DNA from: Microbulbifer hainanensis
Lineage (GTDB): Bacteria; Pseudomonadota; Gammaproteobacteria; Pseudomonadales; Cellvibrionaceae
Reading direction: 5' to 3'
DNA: 64,000 bases
Assembly: GCF_014904735.1 (NCBI RefSeq)
Contig: NZ_JACZCR010000021.1
Span: 47,935 to 111,934 of the forward strand
The notes beneath the pieces were generated by a model, which saw nothing but the letters and a program-made list of their open reading frames with translations, had not been told where the DNA came from and ran no database searches. The position numbers and the translations under genes were made by a program. Positions 26,363 to 33,931 of the stretch are shown piece after piece. Position 1 is the stretch's first letter. Every line of letters starts with the position of its first letter.

Positions 26363-26400
26363 AACGCCCCCGGTGCCAAAACACCACTAGCAAAATTTAT

Positions 26401-26416
26401 TGTGACAACTTTCACA
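26401..26416. promoter_or_regulatory. Candidate CRP-family binding site
   Basis: TGTGA-CAACTT-TCACA is an exact match to the CRP core TGTGA-N6-TCACA, with AT-rich flanks. It lies 150 bp upstream of the GTG start of the initiating sugar transferase. A weak TTGATC (26425-26430) / CAATAT (26447-26452) pair downstream could be the promoter. No crp gene is in the window. Confidence 0.6.
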
Positions 26417-26535
26417 TTTTGGGATTGATCTCTTCCACAACTGTGCCAATATCCTGATCAAAAGTTGCTCAATATGATTGATGTTTGATCATTATTACAT
26501 CCGAGCAGTTTGTACTTGAAGTCAGGTGGTCGCCC

Positions 26536-26542
26536 AAGGAGG
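26536..26542 (+). promoter_or_regulatory. Ribosome site fixing the GTG start of the sugar transferase
   Basis: AAGGAGG, a full anti-SD match, 8 bases before GTG 26551. The longer frame opening with TTG at 26485 has no such site, so translation is placed at 26551. Confidence 0.75.
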
Positions 26543-26550
26543 TTGGGGCA

Positions 26551-27960
26551 GTGCAAAGGGGATGGATCCGCGCCTATCAGAGCGATCTCGCGGCAGTTTA
26601 TCGCGCGATCGATGGCCTGTTAATCATGGGCGCGCTGGTATTGAGTTTGGAGTTCTGGGGGCTCGGTTTCAGCAGGGACTGGCTCATCGTCGGCCTGCTG
26701 GCCACGGCAGCTTTCGCGGTGATGGCGGAACCGGTGGAGTTGTACCGCTCGTGGCGTACCGACAATTTCCGCAGCATGGCAACCACGACGGGGCTGGCGT
26801 GTGTGTCGGTATTTCTGCTGCTGCTGATCATCGGCTACTTCGGGCCATGGGGCGACGCCTATCCCCGCGCCGCAGTGGGCACCTGGTTCGCACTTACCTT
26901 GAGTGCGTTGATCCTGTGGCGCTTCATATTGCGCAGCCTGCTCGCCTATATGCGGGTACACGATCGCAACACCCGCAGCGCGGCGATCATCGGCGTGACC
27001 GAGTCGGGCCTGCAGCTTGCCAACGACCTGGCCGCCAATCCGCAACTGGGTATTCGCCTGCGGGGCTGTTATCGCATTCCCGGAACGGATTCGGTGGCGG
27101 CGACGGACATGGCTGCCGCCGGCCTCGGGCGCATTGGAGAATTGCAGCAGGCGGTGCAGGCAGCGCGCGCGGGCGAATTGGACCTGGTGTACATCGCACT
27201 GCCGATCGAAGAGGCAAAGCGTATCGGCGAGATCCTTGCCGCGTTTTCCGATACCACGGCCACGGTGCACCTGCTGCCGGATATTTTTGGAAGCAACCTG
27301 CTCCATGCCCGCTGGCAGAGGATCGGCCGCAGTTCGGTATTGAGCATTTACGACACGCCGATACACGGTATCAGCGGCTGGATGAAACGGCTCGAAGATG
27401 TGGTGCTTTCGAGCGTGGGTTTGCTGTTGCTGGCACCGCTGATGCTGCTGATTGCGGCGGGCGTCAAGCTGTCTTCACCGGGGCCAGTATTTTTCCACCA
27501 GCGCCGCTACGGGTACTGTGGTTGCACCATCGATGTGTGGAAATTCCGCAGCATGACCACCCAGGACGATGGCGAAAAGATCGTACAGGCGCGCCGCAAT
27601 GATCCCCGCGTCACCCGGTTCGGAAGCTTCCTGCGCCGCACTTCCCTCGATGAACTGCCCCAGTTGTTCAATGTGTTGCGCGGTGACATGTCCATTGTCG
27701 GCCCGCGCCCTCACGCGGTGGCGCACAACGAGCAGTACCGCAGCGTCGTCAGTGGCTACATGCTGCGCCACAAGGTTAAACCGGGTATTACCGGCTGGGC
27801 GCAGATCAATGGTTGGCGCGGTGAGACCGACACGCTGGAAAAAATGCACAAGCGTGTGCAATACGATCTCGATTACATCCGCAACTGGTCGATGTTCTTT
27901 GATCTCTACATTGTTCTGATGACGGTATTCAAAGGGTTTACCAGCAAGAACGCCTACTGA
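26551..27960 (+). CDS. wcaJ: Undecaprenyl-phosphate glucose phosphotransferase (WcaJ-like)
   Basis: About 469 residues: four N-terminal membrane helices (about 15-125), a nucleotide-binding-like middle domain (AAIIGVTESGLQLAND onwards, about 145-270), then a re-entrant hydrophobic segment and the bacterial sugar-transferase catalytic domain with VWKFRSM, RRTSLDELPQL, GPRPHA and KPGITGWAQINGWRGE. This is the full-length WcaJ/TIGR03023 architecture that starts repeat-unit assembly by moving a hexose-1-phosphate, usually glucose, to undecaprenyl phosphate. It heads the export operon (porin, Wza, Wzc, PHP phosphatase). GTG start fixed by a consensus ribosome site. Confidence 0.92.
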   Translation: MQRGWIRAYQSDLAAVYRAIDGLLIMGALVLSLEFWGLGFSRDWLIVGLLATAAFAVMAEPVELYRSWRTDNFRSMATTTGLACVSVFLLLLIIGYFGPWGDAYPRAAVGTWFALTLSALILWRFILRSLLAYMRVHDRNTRSAAIIGVTESGLQLANDLAANPQLGIRLRGCYRIPGTDSVAATDMAAAGLGRIGELQQAVQAARAGELDLVYIALPIEEAKRIGEILAAFSDTTATVHLLPDIFGSNLLHARWQRIGRSSVLSIYDTPIHGISGWMKRLEDVVLSSVGLLLLAPLMLLIAAGVKLSSPGPVFFHQRRYGYCGCTIDVWKFRSMTTQDDGEKIVQARRNDPRVTRFGSFLRRTSLDELPQLFNVLRGDMSIVGPRPHAVAHNEQYRSVVSGYMLRHKVKPGITGWAQINGWRGETDTLEKMHKRVQYDLDYIRNWSMFFDLYIVLMTVFKGFTSKNAY

Positions 27961-28029
27961 TGACCAGTCCGACTTTTTAAAAAAATTGCATAAATTCCAT
28001 CCACACCATCTGTGTACAGAATCTAGACT

Positions 28030-28051
28030 TACCACTCCCAAGGAAGTGGTA
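28030..28051 (+). other. Leader hairpin before the porin gene
   Basis: TACCACT and AGTGGTA form a perfect 7-bp inverted repeat with an 8-base loop in the 131-bp gap between wcaJ and the porin gene, 41 bp before its ATG. It has no T tract. It may be an attenuator-like or mRNA-stability hairpin, or an operator. Confidence 0.35.
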
Positions 28052-28091
28052 CAAAAGTACATAAAGCTGCAAACGGATTTGAGCTCTGACC

Positions 28092-29279
28092 ATGAACAAA
28101 AAACGTTTCCACAGCGGTGTGGCAACCACAGTCGTTTTACTGCTCACTGTGGTGACCGCCGGCTTCGCTTATGCGGAGCCCATCAAGTTGCCGGGCGGTA
28201 TCGCGTTTACGCCATCGATCGGTGTCGATTTTCGCTATGACGACAACATCGATAATGCCCCCGATAATAAAGTCGACAGCTGGGGCGCCGTCGCCAGCCC
28301 GAGATTCCTGCTGGAGACAGAGCGCGGCATCGGCAGCTACAGCCTCGACTACGGTTTCTCTCGCGGCGAGTACTTCGACAGTGCACGCGACAACTATACC
28401 GATCACCGCCTGTTGGCCGAGGGCAGCTGGGGCCTGGGTGATCGCCACCAGCTGGACCTTGGGCTCACTTACCTGAATATCGAGCAGGAATTCAACGACC
28501 GCGTCGCTGAAGATCTCGACAGCCTGCTCTACGAGCGCGACCGCTACCACGATGCGGATGCCAACGTCACCTATACCTACGGCGCCGAAGGCGCCCGCGC
28601 ACAACTGGCATTGACCGTCGGCCACAACCGCCGCAATTACCTTAATGAGTTACGCGCGCAGGACTGGAATGCCAACTACGCCGGCGCCGAGTTCACCTAC
28701 AGGGTTGTCGGTGTCACCAACCTTGTGACCCGCATTGACGGCCGCGCCATCGACTATGAACTCGGTGCCCTCACTCTGCCGAATCGCGACGGGAATTTCA
28801 TGAATTACATGGCCGGTTTCCGGCGCGAGGTGCCGACGCTCACACTGCAATTGCTGGGCGGCATCGGTACGCGCAATTTCGATAATCCGGACATTAGCGA
28901 CTATACCCGGCCACTGTGGGACGGGCTGGTGTCCTGGCGGCCTACAGAACTCAACGAGCTGACTTTCGCTACCGACCGGCGCGCCCTCGAGTCCCGCGGG
29001 CTGGCCAATTTTGTCGACGCCAAAAGTGCCGCACTGACCTGGACCTATGCCTGGACCGACAAGATTTCCAGCAATGCATCTTTCCGTTACACGCGCGCGT
29101 ATTTCGCCGGTGTGGGAACGCAAGAAAACATCCGCCGTACCACGCTCTCGGGCAGCTACCAGTTGCTTGACTGGCTGGCGTTGCGCGGCGGCGTGGCGGC
29201 GATCGACCAGAACGCGGTACCGCAGGCCTTTGCCTACGAACGCCACCAGGTATTTTTCGGCTTTGAAGCCACACCCTAG
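28092..29279 (+). CDS. Outer-membrane beta-barrel porin of the exopolysaccharide system
   Basis: A 395-residue protein with a signal peptide (cleavage after AYA, about residue 28) and alternating beta-strand pattern to the end, finishing in an aromatic/hydrophobic strand (HQVFFGFEATP). The opening FTPSIGVDFRYDDNI is typical of the putative beta-barrel porin 2 family (VpsM/CpsM-like) found beside Wza and Wzc in vibrio-type exopolysaccharide loci. It probably forms or assists the outer-membrane exit route. Cotranscribed with the Wza-like gene 44 bp downstream. Confidence 0.83.
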   Translation: MNKKRFHSGVATTVVLLLTVVTAGFAYAEPIKLPGGIAFTPSIGVDFRYDDNIDNAPDNKVDSWGAVASPRFLLETERGIGSYSLDYGFSRGEYFDSARDNYTDHRLLAEGSWGLGDRHQLDLGLTYLNIEQEFNDRVAEDLDSLLYERDRYHDADANVTYTYGAEGARAQLALTVGHNRRNYLNELRAQDWNANYAGAEFTYRVVGVTNLVTRIDGRAIDYELGALTLPNRDGNFMNYMAGFRREVPTLTLQLLGGIGTRNFDNPDISDYTRPLWDGLVSWRPTELNELTFATDRRALESRGLANFVDAKSAALTWTYAWTDKISSNASFRYTRAYFAGVGTQENIRRTTLSGSYQLLDWLALRGGVAAIDQNAVPQAFAYERHQVFFGFEATP

Positions 29280-29323
29280 GCCGGCGGCACGCCGCGCCGG
29301 ATTTTTAATTTGGGAGTCCGAAG

Positions 29324-29914
29324 ATGACCATGACCATGACGATGAAGACTGACCGTTTCCACCGATTGCGCCGCCGCGTGTCCACACTCGTCCTCTGGGC
29401 AGTGGGGGCGCTGATGAGTATCGCCGCCATGGCGGACACCGGTGGTATTGATATGAACAAATACCAGCTCGATTCCGGCGATACCATTTCCATCCGGGTT
29501 TTCGGCGAGAAAGACCTGACGATGGAGATGCATCTCGGCGACAGTGGCGTGATCAACTACCCGTTTATCGGCGAGATTCGCGTCGCGGGTCTCAGCCCCA
29601 GTCAGCTGGAAAGAAAAATTGTCGCCGGTCTCAAGGGGGATTACCTGATCAATCCCAATGTCGAAGTGACCGTGGTCGAGTACCGGCCGTTTTTTATCAG
29701 CGGCGAAGTGAATACACCGGGAAGCTACAACTTCCTGCCCGGCCTTACCATCAACAAGGCCGTGGCCATGGCGAGCGGTTTTACCCCGCGAGCATCGCAA
29801 CGGAAGATCAGTGTGGAGCGTGGGCAGGGCGACAGCAAGCGCAGCTTCAAGGCCAACCTGGATACAAGGCTGTATCCCGGTGACATCGTCACCGTCGAAC
29901 AAGGATTCTTCTGA
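29324..29914 (+). CDS. Wza-like polysaccharide export protein (short form)
   Basis: A 196-residue exported protein with signal peptide cleavage near AMA-DTGG (about residue 37), a Poly_export domain (YQLDSGDTISIRVFGEKDLT through VTVVEYRPFF) and one SLBB domain (FFISGEVNTPGSYNFLPGLT onwards). It lacks the lipobox and the C-terminal helical barrel of E. coli Wza, so it resembles VpsN-type short exporters that rely on a separate porin, which is the gene just upstream. The start has four in-frame ATGs within eight codons (MTMTMTMK). The first is chosen because GGGAG precedes it at good spacing. Confidence 0.9.
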   Translation: MTMTMTMKTDRFHRLRRRVSTLVLWAVGALMSIAAMADTGGIDMNKYQLDSGDTISIRVFGEKDLTMEMHLGDSGVINYPFIGEIRVAGLSPSQLERKIVAGLKGDYLINPNVEVTVVEYRPFFISGEVNTPGSYNFLPGLTINKAVAMASGFTPRASQRKISVERGQGDSKRSFKANLDTRLYPGDIVTVEQGFF

Positions 29915-29925
29915 GGGTTTTCGGT

Positions 29926-32172
29926 ATGAGTAACAACACGCATTTTGACAGCGATGAAGCTGCCGACGAGCAGGGCCCGGACCTGCGCAAATACCTGCAG
30001 ATTGTCCTGGCGCGCAAGTGGCTGATCGTCGGACTGACCGCGGCTATTACCGCGCTGGTGGCCATTATCGTGCTGGACATGTCATCGCGCTACAAAGCCA
30101 CGGCGACACTGATGTTCGAGTTGGACAGCGCCAACCTGGTGTCGGTGGAAAAACTCTACGATGTCGGTTCCCAGCAGCGGGACTACATCCTGACGCAGAC
30201 GGAGCTGCTGCAGTCCCGCGAATTGGCTGAGCGGGTCATCCGCAAGCTCGACCTGCTCGACAATCCCGAATTCGAGGGACAACTGCAGAGCGAAAGCTTT
30301 GACCCACTGGGTTTCTTGTCATTTTCCGACCGCGAGGCAAGTGCCGGTGGCCACGTCGACCGGACCCGGATGGACAAGGTCGTCACGCTATTCCTGAAGA
30401 GGCTCACCATCGAGCCGAAGCGCTACACCCATCTGGTCGACATTACCTTTGAGGCGCATTCGCCGTCACTGGCGGCGCAGGTGGCCAACACCGTGGTGGC
30501 GGAATACATCGCCAGCCAGGAAGAAGCCAAATCGCAGTTCACCAACCGCGCGAGCTCCTGGCTGCAGGAACGGCTGGAAACCCTGCGCGGCAAGCTGGAG
30601 CAGTCCGAAGCCGACTTGCACGCCTTCCGCGAAGCGGAAGACCTGGTGGACGTCAGTGGCGTGAACAGCCTGGCCGAGCAGGAATTGAATGAGATGACGG
30701 CACAATTGCAGGATATGCGCCGGCAGCTGAAACAGATTTCCAGCGTCTACGAACAGATGCACGACCTGGAAGGCAACGAGCTGGCGCTAGCCAACCTGCC
30801 GGAAGTGTTGAGCAATCCGATGATCCAGGAAATCAAGCGCAACGAGGCCGAGGCCAGCCGCAATGTGGCCGAGCTGTCGCGCCGCTATGGTCCCAAGCAC
30901 CCGGACATGATCGCTGCCAACAACAAACTGGCCATGGTGCGGGAGCAACTGCGCACCGAAGTACGCAACCTGTCGGCCGCCATCGAAAGTCAGTATGTGA
31001 CTGCATTGACTCGCGTCAGTGCGCAGGAACTCGATGTGAAGCGGGCGAAGGAAAACTACCAGGAAGTGTCGCGTAAAAAATTCCGCTACGATGAATTGCT
31101 GCGCGAGACCGAAGTCAACCGCAAGCTGTTCAATACCTTCCTGACCCGCGTCAACGAAACCCGCGAGACCACCGGTTTTGAAACCGCTCCGGCGCGTCTC
31201 GCCGATCCGGCGGTGGCACCGGAGCGCCCGGCGTCGCCCAATCGCAAGCTGGCAGTGGCCGCGGCCTTCGCCATCGCGCTGATGTTCTCGGTGGCATTGA
31301 CCTTCGTGCTGGATTTCCTGCACGAGGGTGTGCGCAGTCCGGAAGATGTGGAAATGTACCTGCACCAGCGCCTGATGGGAGTGCTGCCGGACGTGAGCAA
31401 AGCCAGCGGCGAGCGCCTGCCACTGCGCACTTTCTACGATCCGGAGCAGTTTACCTTCAGCGAGTCGGTGCGCACGCTGCGCACGGGCGTGGTCCTCAGC
31501 CGTCCCAGCGAGACAGGCCGGGTGATCGCCGTGGCCTCGTCGGTACCCGGTGAGGGCAAGACCACCGTCGCCCAGAGCCTGGCCTTTGCACTGGCGCAGG
31601 TGGAAAAAGTGCTGTTGATCGATGCCGACCTGCGCAAGCCTGTCATCGGTATGGATTTTGCGGTGCCGGAGGGCCACCCCGGGCTGGCTGAACTGGTCGA
31701 GGGCTCCAGCGCCATCGATGAATGCATTTTCCGCGACGAGAAAAGCGGCGTGCACCTGGTGCCGGCCGGAGTCCAATGCGAGGACCCGCAGAAGCAGCTG
31801 GTATCGCCGCAATTCGGCGAAATGATCAAGGTGCTGGCGCGCAGCTACGATCGCATCATCATCGATACGCCGCCGGTGCAGGCGGTCAGCGATGCGCTGA
31901 TCATCGCGCGGCAGGCCAACTCGATCCTCTATGTGGTCAAGTACGACGACACCAACAAGCGCCTGGTCAGCAAGGGTATCGATCGCTTCCGGCAGGTGGG
32001 TGCCGAAATCGACGGCGTGGTGCTGAACCACGTGGATACCAGCCGCAATTCGGCCTACGCCGACGAGTACCAGGGTTACGGCTACGGCCGGGAGGAGCGG
32101 TCCCGCAAGGCTGCAAGTGCGGAGCCGGCCGGCGCCGAACTGCAGAAACTGGACAGCGAAAAGGCCGTATGA
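29926..32172 (+). CDS. wzc: Wzc-like chain-length regulator and BY-kinase
   Basis: A 748-residue co-polymerase. It has a cytoplasmic N-terminus, TM1 (about 32-52), a periplasmic Wzz domain with a long coiled coil (about 190-400), TM2 (about 440-460) and a cytoplasmic tyrosine-kinase domain with Walker A VPGEGKTT (about 539-546), Walker A' LLIDADLRKP (about 563-572) and Walker B IIIDTPP (about 645). The C-terminal tail has a Tyr cluster (YADEYQGYGYG from about 711) for autophosphorylation. It controls polymer length and export with Wza. Begins 11 bp after the Wza-like gene and overlaps the phosphatase gene by 4 bp. Confidence 0.93.
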   Translation: MSNNTHFDSDEAADEQGPDLRKYLQIVLARKWLIVGLTAAITALVAIIVLDMSSRYKATATLMFELDSANLVSVEKLYDVGSQQRDYILTQTELLQSRELAERVIRKLDLLDNPEFEGQLQSESFDPLGFLSFSDREASAGGHVDRTRMDKVVTLFLKRLTIEPKRYTHLVDITFEAHSPSLAAQVANTVVAEYIASQEEAKSQFTNRASSWLQERLETLRGKLEQSEADLHAFREAEDLVDVSGVNSLAEQELNEMTAQLQDMRRQLKQISSVYEQMHDLEGNELALANLPEVLSNPMIQEIKRNEAEASRNVAELSRRYGPKHPDMIAANNKLAMVREQLRTEVRNLSAAIESQYVTALTRVSAQELDVKRAKENYQEVSRKKFRYDELLRETEVNRKLFNTFLTRVNETRETTGFETAPARLADPAVAPERPASPNRKLAVAAAFAIALMFSVALTFVLDFLHEGVRSPEDVEMYLHQRLMGVLPDVSKASGERLPLRTFYDPEQFTFSESVRTLRTGVVLSRPSETGRVIAVASSVPGEGKTTVAQSLAFALAQVEKVLLIDADLRKPVIGMDFAVPEGHPGLAELVEGSSAIDECIFRDEKSGVHLVPAGVQCEDPQKQLVSPQFGEMIKVLARSYDRIIIDTPPVQAVSDALIIARQANSILYVVKYDDTNKRLVSKGIDRFRQVGAEIDGVVLNHVDTSRNSAYADEYQGYGYGREERSRKAASAEPAGAELQKLDSEKAV

Positions 32173-32936
32173 TCGATCTGCACTGTCACATGCTCCCGGG
32201 CGTCGATGACGGTGCCGCCACACTGGCGGAAGCACTGGGGCTGGCGCGCGCGGCTGTCGACGACGGCATTACCCACGCGCTGGCCACACCGCACGTGCAT
32301 ATCGGCCGTTACGACAACGACCGCGACCGACTCGCCGACGCCTTCGGTAACCTGCGCCGGGCACTGATCAAAGAGCGGATTCCGCTGCGGCTTGGACTGG
32401 CCGCCGAGGTGCGCCTGACCGATGACATCCCGCGTTTGGTGGAAGAGGAGCAGTTGCCGTTTATCGGCGAGTGGCAGGGCGATTGGGTGCTGCTGCTGGA
32501 ATTGCCCCACAGTCATATCCCGCCAGGCGTGGAGCAAGTCTTTGCCTGGCTGGCACGGCGCAATATCCGCGTGCTCATTGCTCACCCGGAACGCAACCGC
32601 GACATACTGCGTGACTTCAAACAGGTACTGCCACTGGTGCGCAGCGACTGCCTGTTGCAGGTCACCGCCGGAGCCGTGGCCGGGCACTTCGGCGCCGGCG
32701 CGGAGCGCCGCGCGCGTGAGTTACTGACAAGGGATATGGTGACGGTGCTGGCCACCGACGCCCATCACCTGCAGCGTCGTCCGCCGGTCCTGGCCGCCGG
32801 GCGCATTGCCGCGGAAGCCACGGTCGGCGAGTCCCGCTCATGGGATCTGGTGCAATACAATCCCGCCTCGCTGGCCGCCGCGCACTTCGATTTTCCGATC
32901 TGCATGCACTCGGCCGCTGTGGCCGAGTATTCCTAG
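32169..32936 (+). CDS. CpsB/Wzh-type PHP tyrosine phosphatase
   Basis: A 255-residue PHP-domain protein. Metal ligands are visible in DLHCHMLPGVDDG (His5, His7), TPHVH, the Glu in GLAAEVRL, IAHPERN and TDAHHL (about 196-201). This is the manganese-dependent phosphatase type that dephosphorylates BY-kinases in Gram-positive capsule systems; in most enterobacterial Wzc systems the partner is instead the low-molecular-weight phosphatase Wzb. The ATG overlaps the Wzc stop (ATGA at 32169-32172), so kinase and phosphatase are translationally coupled. Last gene of the export operon. Confidence 0.9.
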   Translation: MIDLHCHMLPGVDDGAATLAEALGLARAAVDDGITHALATPHVHIGRYDNDRDRLADAFGNLRRALIKERIPLRLGLAAEVRLTDDIPRLVEEEQLPFIGEWQGDWVLLLELPHSHIPPGVEQVFAWLARRNIRVLIAHPERNRDILRDFKQVLPLVRSDCLLQVTAGAVAGHFGAGAERRARELLTRDMVTVLATDAHHLQRRPPVLAAGRIAAEATVGESRSWDLVQYNPASLAAAHFDFPICMHSAAVAEYS

Positions 32937-32984
32937 TCCCAGCCGATATTCCCCTTGTGCAAGCCTGTGCGCTCCCCGATGCTC

Positions 32985-33836
32985 TCAGAGTCGCCGCATA
33001 TCGAGCAGCGGCATGCTGCGTCGCACCGCTGCCAGTTTATTTCCCTCCAGCATCGCGGTAATCACCGCTTCGCCCTCGCCGGCCTCGGCGACGATATCCC
33101 CCCACGGATCAATAATGGCCGAATGGCCCCAGGTGCGCCGCTTCGGTGAATGGCTGCCGCCCTGGTTGGCGGCAATCACGAAACAGCCGTTCTCGATGGC
33201 GCGGGCGCGCAGTAGTGTCATCCAGTGAGCCTGGCCGGTGGTGTGGGTAAACGCGGCCGGCACCAGAAAAACCTCGGCGCCGGCAATGGCCAGCTGGCGG
33301 TAGAGTTCGGGGAAGCGCAGGTCGAAACAGATACTGAGTCCGAGTTCCGCCCACGGAGATGGGGCGACACAGGTGTCGTCGCCGGGTTCGATGCTGGCGG
33401 ATTCCCGGTAGCTGCCGGCGGCATCGGCTACCTCGACATCGAACAGGTGAATTTTGTCGTAGCGGGCGCGCAGTGCACCGCGGTCGTCATACAGCAGGCA
33501 CGCGGAACGGCTGCGCCGGCCTTGCACCGCTGCGCCATCGGGTCTTTCCGACAGTGGGATGGCGCCGGCCACCAGCCACAATCCCAGTTCCGCGGCCCAG
33601 GTCTGCAGCGCGTGCTGGATCGGCTGGTACTCGGCGCTGGCCGCGCCGTCAGCGGCAAACGGCTCGGCCGCAGCAAAACTGCCGCGGTCGGACAGGTGGG
33701 CAAAGTTTTCCGGCAGCAATACCAGCTGGGCGCCGCGGCTGGCGGCTTCCACGAGCAGGCTGTGGGCCCGCGCCAGGTTATCGGCGACGCAGTCGCCGCT
33801 GATCATCTGCACGGCACCGACACAAAAATCCTTCAC
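32985..33836 (-). CDS. Nit-type carbon-nitrogen hydrolase (deaminated glutathione amidase-like)
   Basis: A 283-residue nitrilase-superfamily enzyme with the complete Glu-Lys-Cys triad: Glu43 in LPENF, Lys128 in YDKIHLFD and Cys170 in SICFDLRFPELYR. The RFPELYR context is typical of the Nit1/YbeM branch that hydrolyses deaminated glutathione, a metabolite-repair role. The GTG at 33836 is preferred because GGGAG stands 7 bases upstream and it gives the normal N-terminus (KDFCVGAVQM); the frame continues 25 codons further upstream. Convergent with the polysaccharide export operon, and not obviously part of it. Confidence 0.87.
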   Translation of the reverse strand: MKDFCVGAVQMISGDCVADNLARAHSLLVEAASRGAQLVLLPENFAHLSDRGSFAAAEPFAADGAASAEYQPIQHALQTWAAELGLWLVAGAIPLSERPDGAAVQGRRSRSACLLYDDRGALRARYDKIHLFDVEVADAAGSYRESASIEPGDDTCVAPSPWAELGLSICFDLRFPELYRQLAIAGAEVFLVPAAFTHTTGQAHWMTLLRARAIENGCFVIAANQGGSHSPKRRTWGHSAIIDPWGDIVAEAGEGEAVITAMLEGNKLAAVRRSMPLLDMRRL

Positions 33837-33931
33837 GGTCGGACTCCCTGTTTTGCGGTTGGCGAGAGTGATTGTGCCACGGCTCGCGTTTGCCCGCCGG
33901 GGCCTGTCCACCTGGGACTGCTCTCCGGGGA

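Noticed and set aside
31722..32168. Upstream extension of the PHP phosphatase frame
   Set aside because: It lies in another frame inside the wzc kinase domain; the ATGA overlap at 32169 gives the standard MIDLHCH start.
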